From Shewanella sp. KX20019 (GTDB taxonomy: Bacteria; Pseudomonadota; Gammaproteobacteria; Enterobacterales; Shewanellaceae): DNA of 64,000 bases. A program made the position numbers and the translations under genes. The first letter of the stretch is position 1. Each line of letters opens with the position of its first letter. Positions 8,868-16,881 of this stretch are shown here, piece by piece. The DNA is taken from positions 2,108,001 through 2,172,000 of the forward strand of contig NZ_CP068437.1 in NCBI RefSeq assembly GCF_016757755.1, written 5' to 3'. Below the pieces are notes generated by a model that made no database searches, was not told the origin of the DNA, and saw only the letters and a program-made list of their open reading frames with translations.

Positions 8868-9545
8868 ATGCTCGTACCTTTGACCTACGTAGGTCGCCAA
8901 GCCAGTCGTAGTGATGGTCAGTCTCGGCGCGTCGAGATCTTAGAGGCGACGTTAAGGTTAATCGTAAAAGAGGGAGTTCGCGGCGTGCGTCATAGAGCTG
9001 TGGCGGCAGAAGCTGGAGTTCCTTTAGCTTCAACAACCTATTACTTCAAAGATATTAAAGATTTGATTAGTGATGCACTCACTTTTTTTGCTGAAAAAAC
9101 CCTATGGATGAATAAGGCGTTAGAAGATCAAAGCTACCAGTTGCTAAATAGTATGGCTGAAGTGAGTCCAAGCTTACCTAAGGTGGAGTTACAGGCATTA
9201 ATCGTTGCACGTTTAAGTGAGTTTATATGTGCACATATAAAAGAGCAGCTAACTCATCCTGACGATCGGATATTGGAGAATGCTTTTCATGAGGAAGCGT
9301 TACGTAATCAGCAACTTGCCTCGTCAATTATCCTACTTGATGAAACATTTCTACAAAGCATAAAAACATTTTTTAGTGCACTTGGCTCGAAAACTTCCTA
9401 CGAAGATGCACATCAGATTCTGGCTATTATTCGATTACTAGAGTATCAATTTTCACTCAGAAAAAGAGTAGATGATAGTGTGCTAAAAAGTGTGGTAGAA
9501 ACCACCGTTAACCATATTATCAGCGCAATAAAAAACCCAAGCTAA
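8868..9545 (+). CDS. TetR-family transcriptional regulator
   Basis: A 225 aa protein. Residues 20-70 (RRVEILEATLRLIVKEGVRG and AAEAGVPLASTTYYFKDIKD) form the TetR DNA-binding helices, with the conserved YYFKDIKDLI run at the end of the recognition helix. The C-terminal part is helical and probably a ligand-binding dimer domain. An AAAGGA ribosome site lies just before ATG. It is divergent from the O-methyltransferase, a usual arrangement for a regulator of its neighbour; the effector is unknown. Its last codons lie inside the hairpin terminator shared with cysK. Confidence 0.9.
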   Translation: MLVPLTYVGRQASRSDGQSRRVEILEATLRLIVKEGVRGVRHRAVAAEAGVPLASTTYYFKDIKDLISDALTFFAEKTLWMNKALEDQSYQLLNSMAEVSPSLPKVELQALIVARLSEFICAHIKEQLTHPDDRILENAFHEEALRNQQLASSIILLDETFLQSIKTFFSALGSKTSYEDAHQILAIIRLLEYQFSLRKRVDDSVLKSVVETTVNHIISAIKNPS

Positions 9546-9557
9546 TGCTTGGGTTTT
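9532..9557. terminator. Bidirectional terminator between tetR and cysK
   Basis: An 11 bp perfect stem AAAACCCAAGC/GCTTGGGTTTT with TAAT loop. T-runs lie on both strands, and it overlaps the TetR stop codon (9543-9545). Confidence 0.85.
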
Positions 9558-9575
9558 GTTCAGTAAGCTTATCGT

Positions 9576-10544
9576 TTACTGCACGTTTTCAGCGTCACTA
9601 AATTCGCCTTGGAACAGCACTGAAGAAAGATAGCGCTCTGCTGCTGATGGCAGTACAACAACAATATTCTTACCTTCAAACTCTGGTAATGCAGCGATGC
9701 GATTCGCAGCAACAACAGCAGCACCAGATGAGATCCCAACCAAGATCCCCTCTTCTTGCATAAGACGGTGTGCCATTTTAATCGAATCTTCATTGGAAAC
9801 GGCTTCAACACGGTCAATAAGTTCAAGATCTAAGTTGCCTGGAATGAATCCAGCACCGATACCTTGAATTTTATGGGGGCCAGGTTGTACCGTTTGCCCT
9901 GCAAGCGTTTGCGCGATGACAGGTGAATCAACTGGCTCAACAGCAACAGAGGTAATTGCCTTACCTTGGGTGTTCTTAATATAACGGCTCACACCAGTAA
10001 TTGTCCCACCCGTACCAACACCTGCTACGATAACATCGACTTCTCCGTCGGTATCATTCCAAATTTCAGGTCCGGTCGTTTTCTCGTGAATTTCCGGGTT
10101 TGCAGGGTTATTAAACTGCTGCAATAGTACGTACTTTTCAGGTGCTGACTGGCGGATATCTTCGGCTTTATCGATAGCGCCCTTCATGCCTTTGGCACCT
10201 TCAGTCAACACTAGGTTAGCACCCAGTGCTTTAAGCAGTTTACGACGCTCTAAACTCATGGTATTAGGCATGGTTAACGTCAGCTTATAGCCTCTTGCTG
10301 CAGCAACATAAGCAAGCGCAATACCGGTGTTGCCCGATGTCGGTTCGATAAGTTCTTTGTCTTGAGTCAATATGCCTTTCTTCTCGGCATCCCAAATCAT
10401 ATTCGAACCTATGCGGCACTTGACACTAAAGCTTGGGTTACGTGCTTCAATTTTAGCAAGAACATTCCCATTGCTAACACGGTTTAAACGGACAAGTGGT
10501 GTGTTGCCAATTGTTTGTGAATTATCTTCAAAAATTTTGCTCAT
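9576..10544 (-). CDS. cysK: Cysteine synthase A (O-acetylserine sulfhydrylase)
   Basis: A 322 aa PLP enzyme that makes L-cysteine from O-acetylserine and sulfide. The sequence has IGNTPLVRLNR near the N-terminus, NPSFSVKCRIG with the PLP lysine K42, the EPTSGNTGIALAYVAA substrate loop, VGTGGTITGVSRYIK phosphate-binding glycine loop and GISSGAAVVAA near the C-terminus. Length and motifs match CysK rather than CysM. AAGGAG precedes the ATG. In enterics cysK lies beside cysZ, zipA and ligA; here those genes occur 5-13 kb downstream, separated by a signalling and envelope block. Confidence 0.97.
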   Translation of the reverse strand: MSKIFEDNSQTIGNTPLVRLNRVSNGNVLAKIEARNPSFSVKCRIGSNMIWDAEKKGILTQDKELIEPTSGNTGIALAYVAAARGYKLTLTMPNTMSLERRKLLKALGANLVLTEGAKGMKGAIDKAEDIRQSAPEKYVLLQQFNNPANPEIHEKTTGPEIWNDTDGEVDVIVAGVGTGGTITGVSRYIKNTQGKAITSVAVEPVDSPVIAQTLAGQTVQPGPHKIQGIGAGFIPGNLDLELIDRVEAVSNEDSIKMAHRLMQEEGILVGISSGAAVVAANRIAALPEFEGKNIVVVLPSAAERYLSSVLFQGEFSDAENVQ

Positions 10545-10764
10545 GGGCTGCTTGCTCCTTAAAATGCATTGCTAAAGCATAATCGTCTTTTGCGGCAATA
10601 GAAGTGATTGTTTGTTCTTCGTTATTCCTTTTAGTTATTAAAGCGATTACTGTTATATGTATTCAATAGTATTTCTATAGGATTCAATTGTTAATCTAAG
10701 GTTAACGTGGTGGTAGTATAAGCCTCTGAGCAAATTCTCCACCCTATGTGACTGGAAAGTATAG

Positions 10765-11922
10765 ATGAAAAAATCACACACTGATGAAGCGATAGATCCC
10801 AAGTCATTAGTCACGCCCTACGCCTTTAAAATTGCCCCTAACGTACTTTACAAACCACTAGCAAGCCCTTTAAAGCGCGCATTAGCGATTATTGTTGATG
10901 GGTTACTTGTGGCTGCTTTGGCAGAAAATGCGGGTTGGATCTTTGTATTTATGGTTGCGATAACCGTGGTGATCCACAAAAGAAGCCGCACAGTGGGCAG
11001 GGCAATAAAATGGGCGCTTTACGCTTTGATGTTGGTGGGAATGGTATTTGCGTTGCTAAACTATCAAGAGGAGAGCCGCGATAGCGTACAGCAGAACGGA
11101 CATGTCCAGACGATAGACCCTCAAGGAGATTCTGGTTCTGAAACGTTGCAAACATTGACAGAATTAAGTAATTACTTGCCAGAAATAATTTTTGCGAGTC
11201 AGTGCCAAGACTATGAATGCGCTCTACAAGGTGTAGCTGCGGTTAAAGATGGGTTAACACATTCCAACTTATCGGCGAATGAGCAGGGGCGGATATTACA
11301 AGAATTGATCGATGACCTGCCTTTATCGAAGCAAGAAATAGATAAATTGAACGCTGAGTTAATTAATATTCCCACCAAAGAGCTTCCTGCAGAGTTACCT
11401 ATAGAGGGTAGTGACGAACCTACAGCAACAAAAATACGCATCGAGCCCAGTGTGAAGGATGAATTTAGCGACATTGATAAAATTGATTGGGACGATGTAG
11501 GCAGTGATAGTGATTCAGCATCGACTGGTGAGCCAACCTCAAGTCCGTTAGCGTGGTTAGTCGGCTTTTTAAATGATATGGGCTTAGGTTTTGGTTGGGC
11601 CGCTTTTTATTTTACCGTGTTTACCGCTTGGTTTGATGGTCAAACACTGGGTAAGAAACTGCTAGGGATAAGTGTCATTCAGCTCGATGGTTCTAAAATT
11701 ACTCTATGGGCAGCCTTTGGTCGATATGGCGGTTATGCCGCAGGATTTACTACCGGTTTATTAGGATTCATCCAAATATTCTGCGATGCTAATAGGCAAG
11801 CTATCCAAGATAAAATTTCAGCTACTGTTGTCATTGATTTAAGAAAGACACCGCTAGAACATCCTGCACAGGCAACTAGCGTAAATGTATTGAATGCATC
11901 GACTAATACAAAAGTTGCATAA
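10765..11922 (+). CDS. RDD-family membrane protein with a long acidic insert
   Basis: A 385 aa membrane protein. The RDD signature is split: an N-terminal LKRALAIIVDGLLVAALA segment (about 35-52) and helix, a soluble acidic stretch of about 130 residues (about 100-255), then a C-terminal pair of helices with FDGQTLGKKLLGISVIQLDG. The typical RDD domain is continuous and 120-150 aa, so the insert is unusual. It contains two cysteines in CQDYEC, probably on the outer side. Function is unknown; RDD proteins have been linked with ion or small-molecule transport. It is monocistronic as far as can be seen. Confidence 0.78.
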   Translation: MKKSHTDEAIDPKSLVTPYAFKIAPNVLYKPLASPLKRALAIIVDGLLVAALAENAGWIFVFMVAITVVIHKRSRTVGRAIKWALYALMLVGMVFALLNYQEESRDSVQQNGHVQTIDPQGDSGSETLQTLTELSNYLPEIIFASQCQDYECALQGVAAVKDGLTHSNLSANEQGRILQELIDDLPLSKQEIDKLNAELINIPTKELPAELPIEGSDEPTATKIRIEPSVKDEFSDIDKIDWDDVGSDSDSASTGEPTSSPLAWLVGFLNDMGLGFGWAAFYFTVFTAWFDGQTLGKKLLGISVIQLDGSKITLWAAFGRYGGYAAGFTTGLLGFIQIFCDANRQAIQDKISATVVIDLRKTPLEHPAQATSVNVLNASTNTKVA

Positions 11923-12105
11923 AGTTAACGTAATTTATACCGTTTCGGGCAACTAAGCGTTAAGCTGCTCACAGAATTGAAAAATGTGTCGTATGGCATA
12001 AGTGCAGTTTTCCCTTTCTACATGGAAACTTAATGATTGAAGAGGTTTTCGATAAAGACCGATTAAGTTTTGTGGAGAAGGAGTAGGGATTTAAGGAGAG
12101 TTAAG

Positions 12106-13347
12106 TTGCGGATCTTAGTCGTTGAAGATAGCCTAGTTGTATCTAGGGTAATGCGCCATTTATTAACCCAAGAATTAGATTGTGAAGTCGATGTCGCCCC
12201 CGATATGGCTAGCGCGAAAAAGCTATTGTTAGACAACGAGTACTTTGTTGCGGTGACGGATCTCAATCTGCCTGATGCTCAGGAGGGGGAGATAGTAAAG
12301 TTTGTGCTAGCGAAACAGATCCCTTGTATCGTATTAACCGGAAGCTGGGATCCCCAACAAAGGTCGCGACTCTTACAATTAGGCATCGTCGATTATGTGC
12401 TAAAAGAAAACCGTTTTAGTTATGAATATACAGCTAAATTGGTAAAGCGCTTACAGCGTAACCAAAGCGTTAAAGTGCTGGTGGCTGACGACTCAGTTGT
12501 TAGTCGTAAGTTTATTCGTAGTCTATTAGAGCAACACCTTTTTCAGGTTATTGAAGCTGATGATGGCGTGGCAGCGCTCGATACCCTCAATGATAATCCT
12601 GATATAAAGCTGCTTATTACCGATTACAATATGCCACGATTGGATGGATTCGGACTGATCATTAAGGTTAGAGAACAATTCAGTCGAGAAGATATGGCGA
12701 TTATTGGTTTATCGAGTGACAGTGATGAAAGCTTATCGGCTCGGTTTATTAAAAATGGGGCTAATGATTTTTTACAAAAGCCCTTTGTTCATGAAGAGTT
12801 TCATTGTCGTGTGCTCAATACGCTAGATGCTCTCGATATGATGGCGAAACTTTGGGAGCAAGCAAACTTAGATTATCTTACTAACGTATTTAATCGACGT
12901 TACTTCTTTAGTCTGTACGAAGACAAACTGCCTGTTATCGCCCGAAATCAAGGAGTGCTGTCTTTAGGATTAATGGATATCGACTTTTTCAAAAAAGTGA
13001 ATGATACCTATGGCCATGATGTTGGTGATGAAGTTCTCATCGAGTTTGCGGCGCGATTAACGCAATCTTTTTCACAGCATTTTACCGTGGCTAGATTTGG
13101 TGGTGAAGAGTTTGTTATCGGTTTCAAAGGGCTGAGTCTGGAGAAAGCATTTTCGTTATTAGACAGATTTAGAATGCAGATGGAAAGCAAGCCTGTAGTG
13201 ACCAGCAAGGGCGATTTGACGATTACCGTCAGTACTGGCGTTGTTGGCTTTATAGCGGGAGAAAGTGTTGACGAGATGCTTCAACGCGCAGATCTTGCCC
13301 TATATGAAGCGAAAGGTGCTGGACGAAACTTGGTGTGTATAGGGTAA
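12106..13347 (+). CDS. Diguanylate cyclase with two receiver domains (REC-REC-GGDEF)
   Basis: A 413 aa cytoplasmic signalling protein. I start it at TTG 12106, seven bases after AGGAG; an upstream in-frame TTG at 12070 would add basic residues unlike a receiver start. REC1 (2-115) has phospho-acceptor D52 in AVTDLNLPD; REC2 (121-240) has D173 in ITDYNMPRLDG. The GGDEF domain (about 255-413) has an active-site RFGGEEF (GGEEF at 332-336), so it should make c-di-GMP. The inhibitory RxxD I-site five residues before GGEEF is missing (FSQH), so product inhibition may be absent. No partner kinase is adjacent. Confidence 0.92.
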   Translation: MRILVVEDSLVVSRVMRHLLTQELDCEVDVAPDMASAKKLLLDNEYFVAVTDLNLPDAQEGEIVKFVLAKQIPCIVLTGSWDPQQRSRLLQLGIVDYVLKENRFSYEYTAKLVKRLQRNQSVKVLVADDSVVSRKFIRSLLEQHLFQVIEADDGVAALDTLNDNPDIKLLITDYNMPRLDGFGLIIKVREQFSREDMAIIGLSSDSDESLSARFIKNGANDFLQKPFVHEEFHCRVLNTLDALDMMAKLWEQANLDYLTNVFNRRYFFSLYEDKLPVIARNQGVLSLGLMDIDFFKKVNDTYGHDVGDEVLIEFAARLTQSFSQHFTVARFGGEEFVIGFKGLSLEKAFSLLDRFRMQMESKPVVTSKGDLTITVSTGVVGFIAGESVDEMLQRADLALYEAKGAGRNLVCIG

Positions 13348-13350
13348 GTA

Positions 13351-13379
13351 AGGGCTTAAACGATATTGTTTAAGCCCTC
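13351..13379. terminator. Bidirectional terminator between the GGDEF gene and the DUF5916 gene
   Basis: An 11-12 bp stem AGGGCTTAAAC/GTTTAAGCCCT around a 7 base loop, between convergent stop codons. Confidence 0.75.
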
Positions 13380-13399
13380 TAATATAACAGTTAGTGATG

Positions 13400-15739
13400 C
13401 TAAAGGATCCAGGCGTAACTCATTTTCATAAAGTAGGTTTCTTCGGTTTTCATTAATGAATCAATCGAATCATCTGACTTTAAGCCATCAGAGTAGCCCA
13501 AATAAAATACGCTTTGTGGATTAAGCTTATAACCGTAAAGGATCTCGTTACCCAAGTTTTGCTGCTGCTTATTGGGCGAGCCATAACGGTAAAGGTTAGG
13601 GTCTCTTTCAATATGGGTGTAGACACTGGAGACGCGAATAAAATTATGGATATCGATATACCAGCTTAATCTAACATCACTTAAATTTGCGCTAAACAAG
13701 CGTCCGTCATCGACATCCATTGTTCGGTATACATGAGACACATCGAGTTTGACGGCATCGGTGACGTTCCATTGAATGCCAGGATTAAGCAGAAATTTAG
13801 TGCCTAACTGATCATTAGAGAAATCGATGCTATCACCATAGTTAATATCGACCTCTAGGAATAATGTGCGAGTGGGTTTCATGTTGGCGTAAAACCAGCC
13901 CATAGTTTCGTCAAATGTCTGGCTGTTATTTTTAACCGCTAGCCTCGCGCTATCATGTCGCCTACCAACGCGCTGACGATTGACTAACCCAAATGCGGTG
14001 TAACTTTGCCACACGCCTTCAAATTCAAGTTTCCCTTCGGCTTCCTGCTCCAGTTTTTCACCCGCCTGGTTGTGGCTTATATCCCAGTCACCACTGACTC
14101 TAATTTTGTTGAAGCTGCTGTCTTGAGGATACCAAGTGTAGCCACCGCCAACGACAAACTTACTAAAGTCTACTTTTTCAATAAAGCCTAAGTCGGCTCT
14201 AAAATCCTCCGCTACAGACTGATATTGCGCTACAGCGTTCCAATTACGGGTTTCGTGTTCATACTTTGCTAAATACATATCACCATGAATAGCATCGGTG
14301 CTATTGGTGCGTAAAACACGTTCGTTTATGCCACAGTCAGTTAAATCACAATCGGTTTCCGGCAAGCAATCACTGTTACTGCATAAGGTCTGTGAAAAAC
14401 CAAGCGGATATTGGGTCTCAGAGACCACATATTGCCCTGTAAACGTGTCTTGCGCTGTGGGCTGGTACTTAACGTCAACACTGGTGACATAGTTATGATA
14501 GTCATCACTGCTTTTAGCTGTTACCAAGGCACCCATCGATAACTCTTTGCCAACGTCGTAGCGATAACGGCCTGCAAAGTTCTGACTTTTCTCATCAATG
14601 CTGGCGATATCCGAGCTTAGATTACCTGGCACTAAAAAATTCGTGGTGGTGTCGTTAGTCGCGAGTGTTGCAAAGGTATGCTCACCGACTTTACTGGTGA
14701 GCTTCAATCCATAGTCGGGAGAGACGATGTTTCGGGTGTGTAACAGGTTTAACTGAGTATCGAAATAGTCTTTATTATCGAGGAAAAATGCGCGCTTTTC
14801 TGGGTAAAATAGCGCGAAAGTACTGTTAATATCGAGCTGGCCAGCATCTGCTTCCACTTGAGAGAAATCAGGGTTAATGGTTGCACTTAATAAGGTACTT
14901 GGTGTAATACCCCAGCGAATATCCAAGCTTGGCTCTATGTTGTTTTCACTTTCCCAATCACTATTTAGTGCATGTGGCCGCTGGCTATTTCGATTAAAAA
15001 CAACAGAGGGTGTGATCTGTAAATCGTTACCTTGTTCTAGATTCGACATCCCGCTCATCACGCCTAATTGACACAACTGACAACTGTTGTTTCTGTCAAT
15101 TGGGTGGCTTGAGATCCGGTGTTGCTCGTTTCGAGGGTAGAATCTAACCAGTTCAACGCCCCATTTCTGCTCGGCGGTATTATCAAAGTTGAGCACTCTA
15201 AAAGGCAGCTGTATTTCGACTTGATAACCAGTGTCTGTGCGCTTAGAAGCTGCGTACCAAATGCCATCCCATGCATCGCTTTCACTGCCTGTTAGCTCAT
15301 TCTCAATCGAGTCCATCTGTACGCCATAGGCGTTGACAAAGAACTGATATGCTAATCGAGCATCGTTAAATGTATCAAGCTTTATACCAACGAGATCATC
15401 ACCCCAAACGCTGTCGCGATCACTCAGGTTTGCTCTGATCTGTGCTGGATTTGGGTCGTAAGCAGTAAACGCCAAGAATAGGCTAGTATCGGTCGAATAG
15501 ATCTTAACCTCGGTTTTCACTGCTGCGGTTGTGTTTTCCCCTGGACTGGTTTCGATGCTAATTTGAGTCGAAGCGGCGTTTTCCCACTGCGGTTCGTTAA
15601 ACTCTCCATCGACCTCAATGTCACCGGTAAGTGACGGAATTTGAATATTGAATTGACTTTCTTGGCCTGCATTAGCATTAAAGGTGTTAGTTGAGGCGGC
15701 GATAAGTAGTGTAGTAGCAAAGAGAGCGGCTTTATTCAT
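13400..15739 (-). CDS. DUF5916-type outer-membrane protein with CBM9-like N-terminal domain
   Basis: A 779 aa exported protein. The signal peptide ends near ANA-GQ (residues 24-25). Residues about 30-230 resemble carbohydrate-binding-module-9-like sandwich domains seen at the N-terminus of DUF5916 proteins (LTGDIEVDGEFNEPQWENAA, AYDPNPAQIRANLSDRDSVW, VEIQLPFRVLNFD). The remainder is rich in alternating aromatic beta strands and ends in YFMKMSYAWIL, with a hydrophobic C-terminal strand suited to BAM-dependent outer-membrane insertion. Paired cysteines (CQLC; CSNSDCLPETDCDLTDC) suggest structured loops. It may be a porin-like or surface-binding protein; function is unknown. Confidence 0.82.
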   Translation of the reverse strand: MNKAALFATTLLIAASTNTFNANAGQESQFNIQIPSLTGDIEVDGEFNEPQWENAASTQISIETSPGENTTAAVKTEVKIYSTDTSLFLAFTAYDPNPAQIRANLSDRDSVWGDDLVGIKLDTFNDARLAYQFFVNAYGVQMDSIENELTGSESDAWDGIWYAASKRTDTGYQVEIQLPFRVLNFDNTAEQKWGVELVRFYPRNEQHRISSHPIDRNNSCQLCQLGVMSGMSNLEQGNDLQITPSVVFNRNSQRPHALNSDWESENNIEPSLDIRWGITPSTLLSATINPDFSQVEADAGQLDINSTFALFYPEKRAFFLDNKDYFDTQLNLLHTRNIVSPDYGLKLTSKVGEHTFATLATNDTTTNFLVPGNLSSDIASIDEKSQNFAGRYRYDVGKELSMGALVTAKSSDDYHNYVTSVDVKYQPTAQDTFTGQYVVSETQYPLGFSQTLCSNSDCLPETDCDLTDCGINERVLRTNSTDAIHGDMYLAKYEHETRNWNAVAQYQSVAEDFRADLGFIEKVDFSKFVVGGGYTWYPQDSSFNKIRVSGDWDISHNQAGEKLEQEAEGKLEFEGVWQSYTAFGLVNRQRVGRRHDSARLAVKNNSQTFDETMGWFYANMKPTRTLFLEVDINYGDSIDFSNDQLGTKFLLNPGIQWNVTDAVKLDVSHVYRTMDVDDGRLFSANLSDVRLSWYIDIHNFIRVSSVYTHIERDPNLYRYGSPNKQQQNLGNEILYGYKLNPQSVFYLGYSDGLKSDDSIDSLMKTEETYFMKMSYAWIL

Positions 15740-15868
15740 TTGTTATTATTTACTGAAAGCGAATCGTTTAGGTGTGTGAATTGTAAATGAATTGTGTGTG
15801 AAAAAGGTATGCTATTTGTTACAAATGTTGTCGAGGGGACTAGGCTGGGGGAAACGAGACTGTTTAAC

Positions 15869-15898
15869 CGTTAGGCCACGAATGCTCATGGCCTAACG
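15869..15898 (-). terminator. Hairpin after cysZ
   Basis: A 10 bp stem CGTTAGGCCA/TGGCCTAACG with a 10 base loop just past the cysZ stop codon. No strong T-run. Confidence 0.55.
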
Positions 15899-15913
15899 TC
15901 GCTTCATAGCGAG

Positions 15914-16687
15914 TTATTCTGGTGCGATAGTATTGTTTCTATAGGCTTCACGATATTTATCGACCCACATAGAAGTAGCACCACAAATTGCCACTGGCAT
16001 GACAACGAAATTGAGGATTGGGATCATTGAAAATAGCGTGACGGCAGCACCAAAGCTGAAGCTACTACCTTTGGTTTGATTTAGAGCAAATTTCATCTCA
16101 GAAAAAGGCACCTTATGATTGTCGAAAGGGTAGTCACAGTACTGAATGGCCATCATCCATGCACTAAAGAGAAACCATAAAACAGGCGCTAGCGTTTGGC
16201 CAACAAAAGGCAGCAAAAACAGCAGCAAGAAAACAATGGCCCTGGGGAGATAATACTTAAGTTTTATCCATTCTCGGCCAAGAATTCGTGGTAAATCTTT
16301 GATTAAATCGATTCCACCACCGGTATTAAGCGGTTTTCCCGTCAATAGCTGTTCTACCTTTTCCGCAAGCAAGCCGTTAAACGGCGCAGCAAGCCAGTTC
16401 ATCACCGAGCTAAACACAAAGGACAGCACCACCAATAATGTTAGTACCGCCAGCGGCCATAAAAGGAAATTCAACCAACTTAGGTATTCAGGGAGTTGAC
16501 CCGATAACCAGGTAAAAATTTGCTCTAACTGCCCTATGGCGAAATAGATCAAGCCTGCAAAGAGTATTAAGTTGATAGAAAGTGGAATAAATACAAAACG
16601 TCTCAGTCCAGGTCGTTTTATTAAACTAAAGCCTTCTAAGAAGTAATTAACGCCGCTTTTTTTTGTTACTTGATTGGTTTTATTCAT
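15914..16687 (-). CDS. cysZ: Sulfate transporter CysZ
   Basis: A 257 aa inner-membrane protein with long hydrophobic helices. It has the family N-terminus (SGVNYFLEGFSLIKRPGLRR), FSSVMNWLAAPFNGLLAEKVE and a tail with YCDYPFDNHKVPFSEM, all typical of CysZ, a sulfate permease feeding cysteine synthesis. It is transcribed away from smc, with 194 bases between the divergent starts. It belongs functionally with cysK in this window. Confidence 0.93.
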   Translation of the reverse strand: MNKTNQVTKKSGVNYFLEGFSLIKRPGLRRFVFIPLSINLILFAGLIYFAIGQLEQIFTWLSGQLPEYLSWLNFLLWPLAVLTLLVVLSFVFSSVMNWLAAPFNGLLAEKVEQLLTGKPLNTGGGIDLIKDLPRILGREWIKLKYYLPRAIVFLLLFLLPFVGQTLAPVLWFLFSAWMMAIQYCDYPFDNHKVPFSEMKFALNQTKGSSFSFGAAVTLFSMIPILNFVVMPVAICGATSMWVDKYREAYRNNTIAPE

Positions 16688-16881
16688 AGAATTCTTTCAT
16701 AGCTAAGATTACGCATTGGGTCGATTGTGTGTCAGTCGGCTGTTATCCGCAAGTGAAAAGCCGTTAATCATCAATAAAAAACGTTACAAAATGCTGTTAG
16801 CTTTGGTAAAGTTAGCATCGGAATAAATCCCTCAAATTTAGTCGCTAAATAACTTAGCGTGGAAGTGACCTTAACGGCATC

